From positions 48,754 to 112,753 of the forward strand of contig JALCSB010000008.1 of assembly GCA_022653075.1 (NCBI GenBank): a stretch of 64,000 bases of DNA, given 5' to 3'. Both the position numbers and the translations under genes were made by a program. The DNA comes from Intestinimonas sp. GTDB taxonomy: Bacteria; Bacillota; Clostridia; Oscillospirales; Oscillospiraceae. Under the pieces are notes generated by a model. That model saw nothing but the letters and a program-made list of their open reading frames with translations. It ran no database searches and was not told the DNA's origin. Below are positions 49,577 to 57,549 of the stretch, one piece after another; within the stretch, counting starts at the first letter, position 1, and each line of letters begins with the position of its first letter.

Positions 49577-50011
49577 ATGGAAAAGTGGAACTGGACCGTC
49601 CTGCGGGCTGGTGAGGATCATTTAACGCTGAAAAACGGCTTCACCCTACGCATACTCTCCGCCATGGAGGTACTTAAGGCCCACCGTGAGGCGGAAACAC
49701 TGTCCGGGGCGGAACCGGAAACCGCTCTGTGCGCCAACGCCTGCCTGTTAGCGCGGGCCTTAGAAAAGCACGGGAAGCCGGTATATCCGGATGGCCGTGC
49801 GGTCTTAAACGCCCTGTCTCCCGTGCGGATAGCCGCGCTTTGCAAACGCTGGGCAGAGTGGAGCAGCCGGGAAAACCCCTCCCCCACCAACTGCCAAAAG
49901 ACAGTGGATGCACTAAAAAAAGTTTGGAGCACGCGCCTTATGCGCGCCTTCAATGGCGTGTGCTCCGCGCTTTCGGCGCGCTTCCCTCAGAGGCGCGGGT
50001 TTGGGCAATGA
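49577..50011 (+). CDS. Tail assembly chaperone (XkdN position), zero-frame product
   Basis: 144-residue protein. The first ~115 residues (LTLKNGFTLRILSAMEVLKAHREAETLSG, NACLLARALEKHG, LSPVRIAALCKRWAEWS) look natural and helical. After the A7 run at 49915-49921 the zero frame becomes Arg-rich (VWSTRLMRAFNGVCSALSARFPQRRG), whereas the -1 frame looks protein-like. The gene sits between the tube and tape-measure slots, the place of frameshifted G/GT-type chaperones in tailed phages. Confidence 0.85.
   Translation: MEKWNWTVLRAGEDHLTLKNGFTLRILSAMEVLKAHREAETLSGAEPETALCANACLLARALEKHGKPVYPDGRAVLNALSPVRIAALCKRWAEWSSRENPSPTNCQKTVDALKKVWSTRLMRAFNGVCSALSARFPQRRGFGQ
49915..49966 (+). promoter_or_regulatory. 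Candidate -1 programmed ribosomal frameshift site
   Basis: In zero frame the run reads CTA AAA AAA GTT, so a slippery heptamer A-AAA-AAA is in the correct phase. Four bases later a 12-bp stem begins (GGAGCACGCGCC, 49926-49937, with GGCGTGTGCTCC, 49955-49966; one G-T pair; 17-base loop). Slipping back one base enters the frame of the ORF at 50008, which is open from 49729. Confidence 0.65.
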
Positions 50012-50220
50012 CCGACCGCGACTATCTGTGGTGTGCCCTCAATCTGGCCCTGGACAGCGAGGAAACGCTGGCATCCCTCTGTCCTGCCTGCCGGTCGGAG
50101 GCGGAGACGCCTCACTGCCCGGTGTGCGGTACACAAACCGGCAGTGATCACACCGGGCAAAACGCCTCCTTCGACCTCGCCCGCTATAAGCAGTTGAGTC
50201 GAGGTGAGCACCCATGGTAA
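50008..50220 (+). CDS. Downstream part of the tail chaperone (-1 frame), zinc-ribbon C-terminus
   Basis: 70 residues if initiated at its own ATG, which overlaps the stop of the preceding gene (ATGA). It contains MTDRDYLWCALNLALDSEE and a four-cysteine zinc-ribbon (CPACRSEAETPHCPVCG). The same frame upstream reads LQWRVLRAFGALPSEARVW, which continues naturally into MTDRDYLWC, so I expect the main product to be a fusion made by -1 frameshifting from 49577. Both routes could be used. Confidence 0.75.
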   Translation: MTDRDYLWCALNLALDSEETLASLCPACRSEAETPHCPVCGTQTGSDHTGQNASFDLARYKQLSRGEHPW

Positions 50221-50798
50221 ATTATCTCACATGGCTGCTTCAGCTAGCCGAAGATATGGCAAATAAAAGCACCGAGGCGGGTTCCTTTTCCACAGGAAAT
50301 CTATCCGGCCTTACCACGCGCGGGGTCATTCCACCCAGGCAGACGAAATACGAATCCGCCAGGAGTCAATCCCGCCGCTTCACCACCGCTTTGCTTCCAA
50401 CACAGTCGTGGAAAACAACAAACGAACAAGCCTCCGCGCCGATGTGGCCCGCTTGGGATGCGACAGCCGCACACCCGGAGCAGAATGCCTTTGCGCAAAG
50501 CAGCATGGATAGGGCGGAAGCGGAATTTCCTGCCGGCAAGACGGACGGCCCGCTCCCGCTGGCGATAAAATCGGAATTTGTTTTTCCGTACAGCGGAACC
50601 GTTGGCGCTTTGTATGATGCCGTCACCTCAGGAACCCGGACTTTGGAGGCACTGCGCCAGCAGCGGCAGAACCTGCCGGCGCTACACGAGCCCGCCGTCC
50701 CGGCCAAATCGGACGACCTCATGTCCTCCGCCGAGGATCTGGACCGGTATTTTCAGCGGGACGCCCGGCGGTATGACGGGGCTTTTTCACTGCTATAA
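50214..50798 (+). CDS. Short protein in the tape-measure slot
   Basis: 194-residue protein located exactly where the long tape-measure gene lies in myophages (after the chaperones, before the LysM hub protein). It has N-terminal WLLQLAEDMANKSTEAG and a C-terminal helical segment (LYDAVTSGTRTLEALRQQRQNLPALH, SSAEDLDRYFQRDARRYDG), with a polar disordered-looking middle. It lacks the length and membrane segments of ordinary tape measures. It could be a very short ruler or an unrelated assembly factor. Its ATG overlaps the preceding stop by seven bases. Confidence 0.7.
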   Translation: MVNYLTWLLQLAEDMANKSTEAGSFSTGNLSGLTTRGVIPPRQTKYESARSQSRRFTTALLPTQSWKTTNEQASAPMWPAWDATAAHPEQNAFAQSSMDRAEAEFPAGKTDGPLPLAIKSEFVFPYSGTVGALYDAVTSGTRTLEALRQQRQNLPALHEPAVPAKSDDLMSSAEDLDRYFQRDARRYDGAFSLL

Positions 50799-50813
50799 GG
50801 GGGGAATCCAACC

Positions 50814-51386
50814 TTGAATTTGACACCCATGCGGTATAAGGGATACGTCTGGCCCTACAATCCCCGCACCTATACCATTGCGTATGAGCGTAAAATGGCC
50901 GTCAATAAAATTCCCTTCGGGCGCTATCATTTGCAGGAATTGGGTCTGACGCGGCGTGTACTGAAGGGTGAGGGTGAGTTTGAGGGTGAAGACGCGTACA
51001 CAGAATTTAAAAAATTGGCTTATGTCTTCTATGACCCGGGCCCCGGTACGTTGGTACACCCTATATGGCAAACCACACAGGCCTATTTTGTGGAGTTATC
51101 CCTAAAGCAAGAGCCGCGCCGGGACTATGTGCGCTATGCCTTTACTTTCTGGGAAACCTATGATGGTTACCGCGATACGGTAATCCAGGCCACTGTCGCA
51201 GGGGACGACAATACTTCCACAAACGGCTCAACCACAGGCGCAGTCTATCACACGGTGACACAGGGCGACACACTATGGGCCATCGCGGGCCGCTACAATG
51301 TAAGCCTCAGCACCCTGGTTTCTCTAAATCCCCAGATCAAAAATCCTAATTTTGTCCTGGTGGGCGAGAAAGTGCGGGTACGATAA
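50814..51386 (+). CDS. LysM-domain tail protein (XkdP type)
   Basis: 190-residue protein: an N-terminal gp53-like region (MRYKGYVWPYNPRTYTIAYERKMAVNKIPFG) joined by a Thr/Ser-rich linker to a C-terminal LysM domain (YHTVTQGDTLWAIAGRYNVSLSTLVSLNPQI). LysM binds peptidoglycan and caps or tethers the tube in contractile tails. The start is TTG after a strong AAGGGGGGAATCC. It sits directly before the hub gene, as xkdP-xkdQ. Confidence 0.9.
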   Translation: MNLTPMRYKGYVWPYNPRTYTIAYERKMAVNKIPFGRYHLQELGLTRRVLKGEGEFEGEDAYTEFKKLAYVFYDPGPGTLVHPIWQTTQAYFVELSLKQEPRRDYVRYAFTFWETYDGYRDTVIQATVAGDDNTSTNGSTTGAVYHTVTQGDTLWAIAGRYNVSLSTLVSLNPQIKNPNFVLVGEKVRVR

Positions 51387-52336
51387 TGGAGGTTTTTGCA
51401 ACCTGCTGCGACGGGGACGTACTCTCACTGCCCGCCCTTTTGGCGTGGCGGCTTAGTTATACAGTGGGCATCCCCTGCGATAGTTTTTCCTTTCGATTTA
51501 TATGGAAAACCGGCCTGGAACAGGCATTGGCCCGGGCAGTGACCATAACCGCCCGGGAAAACGGAGAGACGGTATTTTCCGGGGTGATCGACGAATACGA
51601 GAGTCAATGGACAGCCCAGGGCGGCACGCTTCTTCTATCCGGACGCGGCCTGGCCGCCAGGCTGCTTGACAACGAAACCGTGGCCACCGAATACCAAACC
51701 GCCACGCTGGCGGATATCCTGCGGGATCATGTAACGCCTTACGGCATTCGGGTGGCAAAGCAGTCAATTTTGCCGGCGGTGCCCAATTTTTCCGTGTCTT
51801 CCGGCAGTAGCGAGTGGCAGGTGTTGTATGAGTTTGCACGCTATCACGGCAATGTAACACCCCGTTTTGACCGGACGGGCAACCTGCTTTTGACGACCTG
51901 GGAAAATAGTACTAAGGTTGTTTTGGACGACCGCGTACCGGTAACAGAGCTTCACTACCGCTATCGTCGGTATGGCGTGCTTTCGGAAATTCTGGTACAG
52001 GATAAAACCAGACAAACTGCCCAGCGGGTGGAAAACCGCACGTTTCTGGACCTGGGCGGACAGTGCCGCCGGGTCCTAACCATGCCCGGGAAAAGCAATT
52101 ACCAGACCATGCGCTATAGCGGGCAGTTTCAGCTGGACCGCTCGAAGTCCGAGCTGATCCGGGCAGAGTTAACGGTAGCCGCACTGTTTTTAGCCTGGCC
52201 CGGCGATCTGGTGACGCTAAACCGGACGGGATTGGGCTATAACGGTACCTATCGGGTACTGGAATCCACTGTGGAGGCAGATGAAGACGGCGGACGCACA
52301 CGGCTGACCCTGGGTCAGCCGGACGCAGTAATCTGA
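51386..52336 (+). CDS. Baseplate hub protein (XkdQ/gpD-like)
   Basis: 316-residue hub protein of the late-control-D/gp27-like type: CDSFSFRFIWKTGL, VTITARENGETVFSGVIDEYES, LADILRDHVTPYGIRVAKQ, EWQVLYEFARYHGNVTPRFDRTGNLLLTTW, and a C-terminal OB-like region (LAWPGDLVTLNRTGLGYNGTYRVLES). Forms the trimeric centre of the baseplate. It overlaps the LysM gene by one base. Confidence 0.9.
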   Translation: MEVFATCCDGDVLSLPALLAWRLSYTVGIPCDSFSFRFIWKTGLEQALARAVTITARENGETVFSGVIDEYESQWTAQGGTLLLSGRGLAARLLDNETVATEYQTATLADILRDHVTPYGIRVAKQSILPAVPNFSVSSGSSEWQVLYEFARYHGNVTPRFDRTGNLLLTTWENSTKVVLDDRVPVTELHYRYRRYGVLSEILVQDKTRQTAQRVENRTFLDLGGQCRRVLTMPGKSNYQTMRYSGQFQLDRSKSELIRAELTVAALFLAWPGDLVTLNRTGLGYNGTYRVLESTVEADEDGGRTRLTLGQPDAVI

Positions 52337-52368
52337 CCGGTGCGTTCGGATAGGAAGGAGGCTAAACC

Positions 52369-52776
52369 ATGTGGCTGTCCAGACAGAGCAGACAGCCCAG
52401 CCGTTGGAATAGCCCTGCGGAACTGGGCACGGTAACCTTGGGAGGTAACCCGGCAGGGGTCTATCTCTCCGGCGAACGGAGAAATCTTCCGGTGATCGCG
52501 CCGGGTGGATACTACTGGCGGCCCGCCGCCGGGCAACAGGTGCTGGTTTTGAAAGCCGGAACCGATGGCGAACTCCCCTGCGTGGCCGGCGTACACACCA
52601 GTAACTGCCCGGAAACCCTACAGGCGGGTGACCTACTGCTGACAACGGGAAAAGCGTCCGTACGGATCGGTGCGGACGGTTCTCTTGACCTGCGCGGAAA
52701 ACTGCTTCTTAACGGGACTCCTATTGAGGATCTGTTTGAGCAGAAAACAAATCAAACGGGAACGGAGGTGCCCTGA
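52369..52776 (+). CDS. Baseplate spike/OB-fold protein (XkdR or gpV-like)
   Basis: 135-residue protein with an OB-like N-terminal part (LGTVTLGGNPAGVYLSGERRNLPVIAPGGYYWRPAAGQQVLVL) and a beta-helical-looking C-terminus (GDLLLTTGKASVRIGADGSLDLRGKLLLNG), a pattern typical of phage spike proteins. The call is by composition and position between hub and wedge genes. Confidence 0.75.
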   Translation: MWLSRQSRQPSRWNSPAELGTVTLGGNPAGVYLSGERRNLPVIAPGGYYWRPAAGQQVLVLKAGTDGELPCVAGVHTSNCPETLQAGDLLLTTGKASVRIGADGSLDLRGKLLLNGTPIEDLFEQKTNQTGTEVP

Positions 52777-52778
52777 AC

Positions 52779-53126
52779 ATGCCGGTACAAATGGAAAACG
52801 GCGATTATGTGTCCGACGGCAGAGGCGGTATACGTCGCTTGGCCGGCGCGGACGCGGCGTTGCAGCGGGCACTGTTCCTGCTGACCATGCGGCGCGGCAG
52901 CTTTCCGTTTCTGCCGGATACCGGCAGCAGGCTGCATCTGCTTCGGCGGGAAAAGCCCAGCGCCCGCGCCGCGCTGGCCCGCCAGTACGCAGTGGAAGCT
53001 CTGGCCGGTGAATCCGACCTTACGGTAACGGACATATCCGTGGCGGAACAGGAACCCGGGACCCTGACACTGACCGTGGCCCTCTCCTGGCAGGGTAAAT
53101 CCCTATCAGCAACGGTCACGGTGTGA
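52779..53126 (+). CDS. Baseplate wedge protein (gp25/XkdS-like)
   Basis: 115-residue gp25-like wedge component: DYVSDGRGGIRRLAGADAALQRALFLLTMRRGSFPFLPDTGSRLH, RAALARQYAVEALAGESDLTVTDISV. The helical N-terminal portion with R-x(3)-GSFPF and a short beta C-terminus is the standard pattern in baseplates. Two bases follow the spike gene. Confidence 0.85.
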   Translation: MPVQMENGDYVSDGRGGIRRLAGADAALQRALFLLTMRRGSFPFLPDTGSRLHLLRREKPSARAALARQYAVEALAGESDLTVTDISVAEQEPGTLTLTVALSWQGKSLSATVTV

Positions 53127-53129
53127 GAG

Positions 53130-54194
53130 GTGAATATAATCAAAACTCTGGATGAAATTTATGAGGAAATGCGGACGGTCTTTTCCGCCAAAACCGGGAC
53201 AGAGGCAACAGAAGGCGGGGACCTGGCAGTACGGCTGTACACCGTGGCATCCCAAGTCTTCGCCCTCTATACCCAGGCAGAGTGGGTCAAGCGTCAGTGC
53301 TTCCCCCAGACGGCAGAGGGGGAACAGCTGGACCTACACGCCGAACTGCGCGGACTCTCCCGCCGGCAGGCCACCGCCGCCGAGGGCGTGATCCGTTTTT
53401 CCGTAGAGGAAACCTCGGCATCCGACTGGACCATTCCGGCGGGTACTGTCTGCATGACGTCTGGCCTGATTCGCTTTGAGACTATGGCGGACGGTGTTTT
53501 ACAGGCCGGCATGCAGATGGTGGATATTCCGGCGAAGGCGGTTGAACCCAGAAGCAGCGGAAATGTAGCGGCGGGAACCATCTGCTCACTGGCAGCAGCT
53601 CCGGTGGGGGTAAGCAGCTGCTTTAACCCAACCGGCTTCACCGGCGGGACCGACGCAGAAGGCGACGAGGCGCTGCGCACCCGAGTCCTGGAAACCTTTC
53701 GGCGCCTGCCCAACGGGGCTAACGCCGCCTTCTATGAGCAGGGCGCGCTGTCCTTTGACCAGGTAGTGGCAGCAGCCGTGATCCCACGTAGTCATGGCAA
53801 AGGCACGGTGGATGTGGTGGTCACAACGGCGGGCGGGTTGCCCTCGGCGGATCTGCTGTCACAACTCACCGCCTACTTTGAGGAAAAGCGGGAGATCGCG
53901 GTGGACGTAACCGTCCGCGCACCGGCCGTGACCGGTGTGGACGTATCCGTTCAAATCAAAGCGGCGGAAGGCATGAATCAGTCAGCGGTTCTGACCGCAG
54001 CGGAGCAGGCTCTGCGCAGCTACTTCACCGGCGAACGCTTGGGGCAGGATATTCTGCGGGCCAGACTGGGAAAACTTTTGTTCACAGTGGACGGTGTGGA
54101 TAATTATAAAATTTTATCTCCCGCAACAGACCTCGCCATAGCGGGAGATGTTCTGCCACAACTTGACGCACTGACCGTGGAGGCAATGACATGA
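53130..54194 (+). CDS. Baseplate J protein (XkdT/gp6-type wedge)
   Basis: 354-residue BaseplateJ family protein: LDEIYEEMRTVFSAKTGTEATEGGDLAVRLYTVASQVFALYTQAEWVKRQCFPQTAEGEQLDLHAELRGLSR (read in pieces) and the beta domain IPAGTVCMTSGLIRFETM, plus GTVDVVVTTAGGLPS. It builds the wedge ring with gp25. The start is GTG overlapping the previous stop region. The length matches XkdT. Confidence 0.92.
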   Translation: MNIIKTLDEIYEEMRTVFSAKTGTEATEGGDLAVRLYTVASQVFALYTQAEWVKRQCFPQTAEGEQLDLHAELRGLSRRQATAAEGVIRFSVEETSASDWTIPAGTVCMTSGLIRFETMADGVLQAGMQMVDIPAKAVEPRSSGNVAAGTICSLAAAPVGVSSCFNPTGFTGGTDAEGDEALRTRVLETFRRLPNGANAAFYEQGALSFDQVVAAAVIPRSHGKGTVDVVVTTAGGLPSADLLSQLTAYFEEKREIAVDVTVRAPAVTGVDVSVQIKAAEGMNQSAVLTAAEQALRSYFTGERLGQDILRARLGKLLFTVDGVDNYKILSPATDLAIAGDVLPQLDALTVEAMT

Positions 54195-54760
54195 GCTATG
54201 CAGATAGCTTAAAAGAGCTGCTGCGTCCTCTGGGCGTATACGCGCTGGAGAACGGACTGGGCGCCGGCCTTTTGTCGGCAGAAGGCACTGCCCTGGATGG
54301 GTGCAGTGAAGCGCTGGACTGCGTGGAACGAGAAATGTTCTTGGCCACAGCGGAGGGGGACGGTCTTGACGCTGTGGAAGCTCTGCTGACCCACCGGCCG
54401 GTGGCAAACAGCGTCTCCCAGCGGCGGGAGGCCTTAGCCGCACTACTGCGGGTGGGCGGCGACAGTTTCACCTTGCCGGCCATCAACGATAATCTAACCG
54501 GCTGTGGCCTCAATGCCGTGGCAAAGGAAAGCGATACGCCGGAGACAGTAGAGGTACGTTTTCCAGAGGTACCGGGCATTCCCGACGGATTTGCACAGAT
54601 GCAAAAAATAATTGAGGATATTTTGCCCTGTCACTTGCAGATTAACTATATATTCTGGTACATTACCTGGGCCATGATGGAAACGCGGTTCGGCACCTGG
54701 GAAACCGTGGCGGACGGCAGTCTTTCCTGGAAAACTTTGGAGAAATCTGTAATACCTTAG
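54191..54760 (+). CDS. Baseplate/tail protein YmfQ-XkdU-like (DUF2313)
   Basis: 189-residue protein: SYADSLKELLRPLGVYALENG, LDCVEREMFLATAEGDGLDAVEALL, LRVGGDSFTLPAINDNLTGCGLNAV and a C-terminal beta hairpin (HLQINYIFWYITWAMME). This is the DUF2313/XkdU pattern, normally coded after BaseplateJ. It overlaps the BaseplateJ stop by four bases. Confidence 0.9.
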   Translation: MSYADSLKELLRPLGVYALENGLGAGLLSAEGTALDGCSEALDCVEREMFLATAEGDGLDAVEALLTHRPVANSVSQRREALAALLRVGGDSFTLPAINDNLTGCGLNAVAKESDTPETVEVRFPEVPGIPDGFAQMQKIIEDILPCHLQINYIFWYITWAMMETRFGTWETVADGSLSWKTLEKSVIP

Positions 54761-54799
54761 GCTAAGGCACCATACAGGATGTAAGGAGGGATTCAGAGT

Positions 54800-55144
54800 A
54801 TGAGGGCAATTCAGCAGGAACGAGGCGTTATCCTCTACACCAAGGACAGGGAAGATTTAGTCCGTGAGGCCGTAGTGGCACTTGCCAGGCGGAGCGCACA
54901 GAAGCTGAGCGATGAGGAGGCCGCAGGGCTGGGCGGGCTGTTCGACCCATGGAAGCCCGGTAAACCTTATACCGCAGGTACGCGTATAGCCGATGCACAG
55001 GGCAACCTGTACCGGGTTACGCAGGACCATGTAGGGGAAAAAGGCCATCCCATTGCCTGTACCCAGAGCCTATATACGCCTCTGGATACGGAAGCAGATG
55101 ACAGGGCAGCCAAGAAATCGGAAACGTGCGGCTCTGGTGTATAA
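54800..55144 (+). CDS. Truncated carbohydrate-binding tail-fibre-like protein
   Basis: 114 residues. After a helical N-terminus comes FDPWKPGKPYTAGTRIADAQGNLYRVTQDHVGEKGHP, a chitin/CBM5-12-like carbohydrate-binding pattern used by tail fibres and tail-associated proteins. It stops soon after LYTPLDT, where fuller versions usually continue with a second repeat, and no further fibre gene follows. A hairpin terminator begins eight bases later. Either a minimal adhesin or the remnant of a longer fibre. Confidence 0.7.
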   Translation: MRAIQQERGVILYTKDREDLVREAVVALARRSAQKLSDEEAAGLGGLFDPWKPGKPYTAGTRIADAQGNLYRVTQDHVGEKGHPIACTQSLYTPLDTEADDRAAKKSETCGSGV

Positions 55145-55151
55145 AACAGAA

Positions 55152-55195
55152 GATGCGGGCGGGGCCAATTTGAAGCGCCCCTCCCGCATCTTTTT
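55152..55195. terminator. Terminator at the right end of the phage-type cassette
   Basis: GATGCGGG-C-GGGGC pairs with GCCCC-T-CCCGCATC (one mismatch) followed by five T residues. The 55196-55283 stretch after it holds no gene. Confidence 0.9.
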
Positions 55196-55283
55196 ATTCT
55201 CCCTGGAGTTTAAACAGTTCCTCCACTGTCTAGTCAGTTCCCAAATCCATTGCCGTCTCGAGCAGGGATTACACCCACCCGAT

Positions 55284-57512
55284 TCAGTCTTCCACCACGA
55301 TCAGACGGACTTTCCCACCGGTGGTAGGGGTCTTGTCGTAATAAACCGTAAACGCATTACTGAACGCCTTGGCGGCACTCAGGGTAGTCCAGGTGTCCGT
55401 GGTCTCATTATAAACCTGAACGTCGTCGCTGATGGAAATGGTATAGCCGTCGGCTACCACCATGTTCTGATCATCCACTTCACTGAAGTCGGACCGGGAA
55501 ACGTCACCCGCCGCAGTCAACGTGACGGAGGCCGTGACTTGATCGTTAGAGACGGCAATCCCACCCTCCCCTGTGGAGACGTCGATACCCGTCACGTAGG
55601 GACCGTGGGTACCGGTACTGTTTTCTACGGAAGCCGTCTCATTGGTATATGCCATGGAGCCGCTACCGCCGGATTGACTGCCGGTCGTCAGATAACCGTA
55701 AGTGTAACAGTCCCCTGTTATGTCCTCCAGTACCAGCAGGTCGGCCTGTCCCGCCTCATTGGTGCGAACATAACCCACGCCGCTAGCCGCCACGGTGGAG
55801 ATGGTTAGATCATCCAAATCCACTTGAACGGCAGTACCCATCCTGCTGACCCGGTCGTAGATCCATACTTTCGGGGCCAGTTTCAGGGAACCCACTGTGC
55901 CGGCGGTTACATCCAGCTTACCCACGCGGCTGGAAGAAATCGTGGAAAGGCTCAGTTTACCTGTGCTGTAGGAAGCAACTTTGACCACACCACCCACCAG
56001 TTTCGAGGTCACATTTGTATTGGAAACTGTTCCTTGCACAGTCAGGCCGTTATAAAGCGTTACCTTTGCCGTTTCGTCGCTGAGTGAATCCAAAATACCC
56101 ACGGCATCCGCAGATACCTTGGAGGCGCTGACCGCCGCGGCCACCTGGCCATCAGCGGTGAGCAGAACGGTGATCTGATCCCCAATGGAGAAGGAACGCA
56201 AACCGCTGACCGCCTGGTCCAGCACAGGAAGCTCCGCACCCATAATTGTAATGGTAGAAGGGTCCTCAGTATTGGGTGAGGCGTTTTCATAGACTCCGGT
56301 AAGCTTGACGTCGGACACCCGCAGGCTCTCCGTGGCGCTGTCATAGACCCCTACGTCATACTGTGCCAGATCATCCTCTGTGGCGACTGCGCCGTTTTTA
56401 TAGATGGAACAGTTACCGCTGATTCCCAGGCCACTGGTTAGATCCTTCAGTGCGGCGTTCTTGCTTTTTATCACCGCGGCAACCGTGTGGGAGGTGGTCC
56501 CCACGTAGACCAGGTCAATAGAACCGCTGTCCGAGTAGTACAGACGCGCGGTACCCCTGTCAGTCAGGTCATACCAGGCGGAGGACCAGGTTTCCTTCTC
56601 CTCATCCAGCACAACCGCAGCGGAAGAAGGAACGTCATACGTCTTTCCACCCGTGTCAGTGATCCCGGATGCGTCCACGGTGTCAATTGAAACTGCTTTC
56701 CAGACATTCTCTTCCGGCACAAAGCCCTCTACCTTTCCGGTCTTATCCAGCAGCAGGGTGCCACGGCGGCCCACCAAAGTGCTGTCGATTTGATTCGTCT
56801 GATCGTACCAGGATACGGAGCCGTCCGCGTAGATCTCAGCGGTATTTGCCCGACCGTCATCCGCCTCGTCGTCGTTGTCCATAACCAGCGCACCATCCAC
56901 GGTGGTGGAGACCCAAGTGGAGAGATATTCTTCCCCGTCAGCCGTATCCAGATTCAGCGCAGACAGCAGCATCCGGGCGGCCTGACCTCGGGTCAAATTC
57001 TGATTGGCGGAAGTGCCGATCCCGTCTGTCAAGCCCAGTTTCGCCGCCTTATTCATAAAATCTTCCGGCCAAAATGGGCCGATGTCATCGTTTTCATAAC
57101 CCAAAATATGTAAAATTATGGTGACGGCTTGTCCACAGGTCACAGGGTCATCTGGGCCAAACATGCCGTTTCCATATCCGGACACAAGCCCGTCACTGTA
57201 CGCCAGGTTCACATAGCCTACCGCCCAGTGGGTGGAAGACAGATCCGTGAAAAGAGAGCGGTAGCCGCTGGCAGCGGCCTGATCACCCTTGTTTTCCATT
57301 AAAATAGCCAGCTTGCAGAACTGAGCGCGAGTGAGAATATCGTTGGGATGGTAGTTTCCGTCAGAATATCCGCTGACAATTCCCATGCCGGACAGGACCG
57401 CCACCGCTTCACTTGTGTCGGAATCCGGCACATCTGAAAAGGCGGAAGCCGCAGGGAGAAGGGTCAGCAGTAGGCCGGCGCACAGCAGCGCCGAAATAAG
57501 CCGATGTTTCAT
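55284..57512 (-). CDS. S-layer-homology (SLH) domain surface protein
   Basis: 742-residue exported protein. It has a cleavable signal peptide (MKHRLISALLCAGLLLTLLPAASA), three N-terminal SLH repeats (FSDVPDSDTSEAVAVLSGMGIVSGYSDGNYHPNDILTRAQFCKL region, LFTDLSSTHWAVGYVNLAYSDGLVSGYGNGMFGPDD, and FMNKAAKLGLTDGIGTSANQNLTRGQAARML), and a long Ser/Thr/Gly-rich beta-rich C-terminal part without a known catalytic domain. SLH repeats bind pyruvylated cell-wall polymer, fixing it to the surface. It lies only 37 bases after the permease gene, so it may share the transporter transcript. Confidence 0.93.
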   Translation of the reverse strand: MKHRLISALLCAGLLLTLLPAASAFSDVPDSDTSEAVAVLSGMGIVSGYSDGNYHPNDILTRAQFCKLAILMENKGDQAAASGYRSLFTDLSSTHWAVGYVNLAYSDGLVSGYGNGMFGPDDPVTCGQAVTIILHILGYENDDIGPFWPEDFMNKAAKLGLTDGIGTSANQNLTRGQAARMLLSALNLDTADGEEYLSTWVSTTVDGALVMDNDDEADDGRANTAEIYADGSVSWYDQTNQIDSTLVGRRGTLLLDKTGKVEGFVPEENVWKAVSIDTVDASGITDTGGKTYDVPSSAAVVLDEEKETWSSAWYDLTDRGTARLYYSDSGSIDLVYVGTTSHTVAAVIKSKNAALKDLTSGLGISGNCSIYKNGAVATEDDLAQYDVGVYDSATESLRVSDVKLTGVYENASPNTEDPSTITIMGAELPVLDQAVSGLRSFSIGDQITVLLTADGQVAAAVSASKVSADAVGILDSLSDETAKVTLYNGLTVQGTVSNTNVTSKLVGGVVKVASYSTGKLSLSTISSSRVGKLDVTAGTVGSLKLAPKVWIYDRVSRMGTAVQVDLDDLTISTVAASGVGYVRTNEAGQADLLVLEDITGDCYTYGYLTTGSQSGGSGSMAYTNETASVENSTGTHGPYVTGIDVSTGEGGIAVSNDQVTASVTLTAAGDVSRSDFSEVDDQNMVVADGYTISISDDVQVYNETTDTWTTLSAAKAFSNAFTVYYDKTPTTGGKVRLIVVED

Positions 57513-57549
57513 GGGTAGGACCTCCAGATATAGTAATGATAAAAATGCG

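Noticed and set aside
41698..55283. Phage attachment repeats flanking the cassette
   Set aside because: I compared the sequence just inside both terminators and saw no shared direct repeat; none can be claimed.
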